Part shown: piece by piece, positions 8,305-10,145 of the stretch
How positions within the stretch are numbered: the first letter of the stretch is position 1
Layout: the number at the start of each line of letters is the position of its first letter
Source: Nitriliruptorales bacterium
GTDB lineage: Bacteria; Actinomycetota; Nitriliruptoria; Euzebyales; Egibacteraceae
Direction: 5' to 3'
Length of the DNA: 10,145 nt
NCBI GenBank assembly: GCA_007126835.1
Contig: SLAO01000103.1
Span: forward strand, 1 to 10,145
Notes under the pieces: generated by a model
Seen by the model: only the letters and a program-made list of their open reading frames with translations
Database searches by the model: none
Told to the model about the DNA's origin: nothing
Program-made: the position numbers and the translations under genes

Positions 8305-8311
8305 GGGAGGA
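8305..8311 (+). promoter_or_regulatory. Ribosome binding site deciding the 8320 start
   Basis: GGGAGGA lies 8 nt before the GTG at 8320. It rules against the longer in-frame start at 8251, which has no such site and whose extra residues would run through the hairpin at 8274-8291. Confidence 0.7.
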
Positions 8312-8319
8312 ATCCGGGC

Positions 8320-8634
8320 GTGAGCAAGAACAGCAGGCGCAAGCGGGCGACACGTCCATGGCAGCACCCTGAGGCGATGCGGGACATCTCCGACCTGCTG
8401 GCTGGCGGACTCGGCCCCTCGGCCGACGACGACCTCGAGTTGCCCGGCTACGAGGTCCGGCGCATCGACGGTGAGCGCAGCCTCAAGTCCTACGTGTGTC
8501 CCGAGTGCGGGAACACGATCCCCGAGGGTGAAGCCCACGTCGTGGTCTGGCCGGAGCAGGATGGCGACCTGCGTCGGCACTGGCACCGTCACTGCTGGCG
8601 CATCGAAGTCCGGAGGAGCAGCAACGCGTCCTAG
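8320..8634 (+). CDS. Small putative zinc-binding protein, function unknown
   Basis: This 104-residue soluble protein has a basic N-terminus (SKNSRRKRATRP), an acidic middle, and a compact C-terminal module with likely metal ligands: C60 and C63 (CPEC), H73 in EAHVVVWPE, then H87, H89, H91 and C92 (HWHRHCW). The pattern CxxC...AHVV.WPE...RRHWH..CW resembles a small family widespread in actinomycetes that databases often label 'ATP/GTP-binding protein'. I see no P-loop or other nucleotide motif here, so that label should not be carried over. Zinc binding is inferred from the ligands. The start is set by GGGAGGA at 8305-8311. The nearest neighbour is a cyclophilin gene; no functional link is evident. 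Confidence 0.8.
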   Translation: MSKNSRRKRATRPWQHPEAMRDISDLLAGGLGPSADDDLELPGYEVRRIDGERSLKSYVCPECGNTIPEGEAHVVVWPEQDGDLRRHWHRHCWRIEVRRSSNAS

Positions 8635-8637
8635 GAT
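8632..8637 (+). promoter_or_regulatory. Putative -10 box for the membrane cyclophilin gene
   Basis: TAGGAT fits the actinobacterial -10 and overlaps the TAG stop (8632-8634) of the preceding gene. It would start transcription near 8644 and give a leader of about 59 nt. The stop codon itself supplies half of the match, so chance is a real alternative. Confidence 0.3.
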
Positions 8638-8692
8638 GCGTCGAATGGTCGGGAAAAAGCGGCGAGCGCTGACTTGGCGTGCGCCGATCGAC

Positions 8693-8697
8693 GGAGG
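8693..8697 (+). promoter_or_regulatory. Ribosome binding site deciding the 8703 start
   Basis: GGAGG with a 5-nt spacer to GTG 8703. The in-frame GTG at 8679 lies upstream of this site and has none of its own. Confidence 0.65.
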
Positions 8698-8702
8698 GTG
8701 CG

Positions 8703-9575
8703 GTGAGCTCCAGCAAGGAACAGAAGAAGCAGACCAAGCGGGAGAAGAAGGCGGCGAAGGAGGCCGCCCGCGAAGCCGCGCGTCGCGAAGAAGCACGCCG
8801 CAACCGCATCACGGCGGCCGTCGTCGCCGCGATCGTGCTCGTCGGTGGGGCGATCGCCGGCGTCACGATCTGGCAGGAGCGCCAAGAGCAAGCCGCGCTG
8901 GAGGAAGAGCAACTGGCGCAGCAAGAGGAGATCGAACAGCAGATCGCCGAGGAGGAAGAGGCGATCGAGGCTCGGGAGGTGGCTTGCGGCGCCGATGAGC
9001 CCCCGGGGGCCGGCGAGGAGCGGGACACCTATGACGCGCCTGGCGACGTGCTCGAGGACGGCGTGGACTACAGCGCGGTGATCGAAACGTCCTGCGGGGA
9101 GCTCGTTGTCGACCTCCACGCCGACGAGGCGCCCGAGACGGTCAACAGCTTCGTGTTCCTGGCCGAGGACGGCTTCTTCGACGGGTTGGAGATCTTCCGC
9201 AACGCCACGTCGATCGCTGCCTTGCAGACCGGCTCGGGGACCGACGACGCCGGGTGGGACCTGGGATACACGATCCCGGGCGAGCTCGAGCTCGCAGAGG
9301 AGGAGGGCTACCCCCCCGGCAGCGTCGCGATGGCCAATCCCGGCGATCCCGACCAGGCCGGCAGCCAGTTCTTCTTCGTCTACGACGACGAGTTCGACGA
9401 GGCCTTTGCCGACAATCGCACGTACACCCGGTTCGCGGACGTGGTCAACGGCCTTGACGTCCTCACCGAGATCGGGGAGCTCGGCACGGTGGGCGACGAT
9501 CAGGGCTTCCCCGGCTACGAGGTCCCCGAGGAGCGCGTCTACCTCGAGTCCGTCGAGATCGTCACGGATGGCTAG
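8703..9575 (+). CDS. Membrane-anchored cyclophilin-type peptidyl-prolyl isomerase, divergent active site
   Basis: The 290-residue protein has a Lys/Arg/Ala-rich N-terminus (5-35), one membrane helix (36-57), an acidic Gln/Glu-rich probable coiled coil (58-92), a linker with C95, and a cyclophilin domain from about 123 to the end. By the positive-inside rule the basic part is cytoplasmic and the cyclophilin domain faces outward. This layout matches mycobacterial PpiB (Rv2582). Cyclophilins catalyse proline cis-trans isomerisation. Here MAN (210-212) and GSQFFF (220-225) are kept, as is R166, equivalent to human CypA Arg55. The usual HR is FR, the GDP after the conserved Gln is GSG (177-179), and the positions of Phe60 and Met61 appear as I171 and A172. 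Activity may be weak, so a binding or chaperone role is possible. GGAGG at 8693-8697 selects the GTG start. Confidence 0.87.
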   Translation: MSSSKEQKKQTKREKKAAKEAAREAARREEARRNRITAAVVAAIVLVGGAIAGVTIWQERQEQAALEEEQLAQQEEIEQQIAEEEEAIEAREVACGADEPPGAGEERDTYDAPGDVLEDGVDYSAVIETSCGELVVDLHADEAPETVNSFVFLAEDGFFDGLEIFRNATSIAALQTGSGTDDAGWDLGYTIPGELELAEEEGYPPGSVAMANPGDPDQAGSQFFFVYDDEFDEAFADNRTYTRFADVVNGLDVLTEIGELGTVGDDQGFPGYEVPEERVYLESVEIVTDG

Positions 9576-9583
9576 CGCCGGAA

Positions 9584-9605
9584 CCTGGACCCATTAGCCT
9601 GGACC
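9584..9605 (+). repeat. Direct 8-bp repeat around the -10 box
   Basis: CCTGGACC occurs at 9584-9591 and 9598-9605, a 14-bp period, flanking and partly covering the TAGCCT box at 9595-9600. It could be an operator; such a short repeat may be chance. Confidence 0.3.
9595..9600 (+). promoter_or_regulatory. Putative -10 box for the second cyclophilin gene
   Basis: TAGCCT fits TANNNT. Transcription from about 9607 would leave a leader of about 31 nt containing the GGAGA ribosome binding site at 9628-9632. No clear -35 is seen. If real, the two cyclophilins can be expressed separately. Confidence 0.35.
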
Positions 9606-9637
9606 TGCCCACAGAGGCCGACTGAGCGGAGAACTCC

Positions 9638-10145
9638 ATGGACGTGGCGTGTGGCGGGCACGTGCCCGAAGGTTTCGGGGACCCCAAACCCCAGTTCGAC
9701 GGACCCGAGAACGTCCTCGGCGACGACCCCAGGCCAACGGCGAGGATGCGGACCTCGTGCGGTGAGGTCACCATCGAGTTGCTGGCTGACCATGCCCCTA
9801 CGGCGGTCAACAGCTTCGCGTTCCTGGCTAGCCAGGGCTTCTACGAGGCAACGCCCGTGCACCGGGTGGTCCCTGGCTTCGTCGTCCAGATGGGCGACCC
9901 GACCGGGACCGGTACGGGCGGACCGGGCTACCGATTCGACGACGAACTCGAAGCCGCGCGTGACATGGGCTACGCACGAGGTACGGTGGCTATGGCAAAC
10001 GCCGGGCCCAACACAAACGGCAGCCAGTTCTTCGTCTGCCTCGCCGACGTGCCACTGCCCCCGGACTACACGGTCTTCGGGGTGGTGACCGACGGGATGG
10101 ACGCGATGGACCGGATCGCTCAGATACCCGTTTCGGGGGAGAAGC
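9638..10145 (+). CDS. Cyclophilin-type peptidyl-prolyl isomerase (3' end cut by window)
   Basis: 169 residues are visible and the frame is still open at the last base. The cyclophilin signature residues are canonical: H75-R76 and F81 with Q84 in HRVVPGFVVQMGDP, MANAGPNTNGSQFF at 119-132 (F132 matches human CypA Phe113), and YTVFG at 144-148. It should therefore be an active proline isomerase. There is no signal peptide or membrane segment, so it is probably cytoplasmic. Residues 3-43 match the pre-domain of the upstream cyclophilin without gaps, including two cysteines (C5, C41) with identical 36-residue spacing. The ATG is the first start after an in-frame TGA at 9623-9625 and has GGAGA at 9628-9632 with a 5-nt spacer. 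The gap to the upstream gene is 62 nt. Only the last residues of the domain are missing. Confidence 0.92.
   Translation, partial: MDVACGGHVPEGFGDPKPQFDGPENVLGDDPRPTARMRTSCGEVTIELLADHAPTAVNSFAFLASQGFYEATPVHRVVPGFVVQMGDPTGTGTGGPGYRFDDELEAARDMGYARGTVAMANAGPNTNGSQFFVCLADVPLPPDYTVFGVVTDGMDAMDRIAQIPVSGEK

Noticed and set aside
8645..8702. A possible short coding start (ATG 8645) before the membrane cyclophilin
   Set aside because: It is in a different frame, lacks a good ribosome binding site and continues only as an out-of-frame reading of the cyclophilin gene.
9641..9655. Lipobox-like Val-Ala-Cys near the N-terminus of the second cyclophilin
   Set aside because: No basic and hydrophobic signal segment precedes the cysteine, and the same VACG occurs mid-protein in the first cyclophilin, so it is not a lipidation site.
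9651..10088. A 145-codon + strand open frame over the second cyclophilin
   Set aside because: Out of frame; the frame from 9638 encodes textbook cyclophilin motifs through to the window end.

Overview
The window is a GC-rich chromosomal segment of ordinary, densely packed bacterial housekeeping genes, all on the + strand. It suggests an actinobacterium, possibly a deep-branching lineage. The reasons are the strong G/C preference at third codon positions, frequent GTG starts, TAGNNT-type -10 boxes, a small CxxC/HxHxHC protein of a type known from actinomycetes, and membrane-anchored cyclophilins of the mycobacterial PpiB architecture. Lineage is inferred; nothing here fixes genus or species. 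Subunits b and delta of the ATP synthase are separate genes, so the window is not from a typical Mycobacterium, where they are fused.

Bases 1-5874 carry the F-type ATP synthase operon in the canonical order: (tail of atpB)-atpE-atpF-atpH-atpA-atpG-atpD-atpC. Spacers are short (13-44 nt), each gene has a Shine-Dalgarno sequence (weaker for atpG), and atpD and atpC overlap by one base. All diagnostic nucleotide-binding and proton-binding motifs are intact, so this should be a working proton-driven enzyme. A GC-rich bulged hairpin follows atpC and may end the operon.

Bases 5974-7269 are murA, the first committed enzyme of peptidoglycan synthesis, with its catalytic cysteine intact. It has no clear ribosome binding site and may be read from a leaderless transcript. 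An atp-then-murA order also occurs in mycobacteria, with other genes between.

Bases 7341-8117 encode a CPBP-family (Abi/CAAX-type) intramembrane protease-like protein. Bases 8320-8634 encode a 104-residue putative zinc-binding protein with no known function. The gap between them (8118-8319, the longest in the window) holds a TAGGCT box and a 7-bp hairpin.

Bases 8703-9575 and 9638-10145 hold two tandem cyclophilin-type peptidyl-prolyl isomerases. The first is membrane-anchored and has a degraded active-site loop. The second has canonical residues, lacks the anchor, and is cut by the window end. They share a distinctive pre-domain with two cysteines exactly 36 residues apart, which points to local duplication. 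I did not find a convincing undescribed system, mobile element, CRISPR array, tRNA or rRNA. The cyclophilin pair is the most interesting item.
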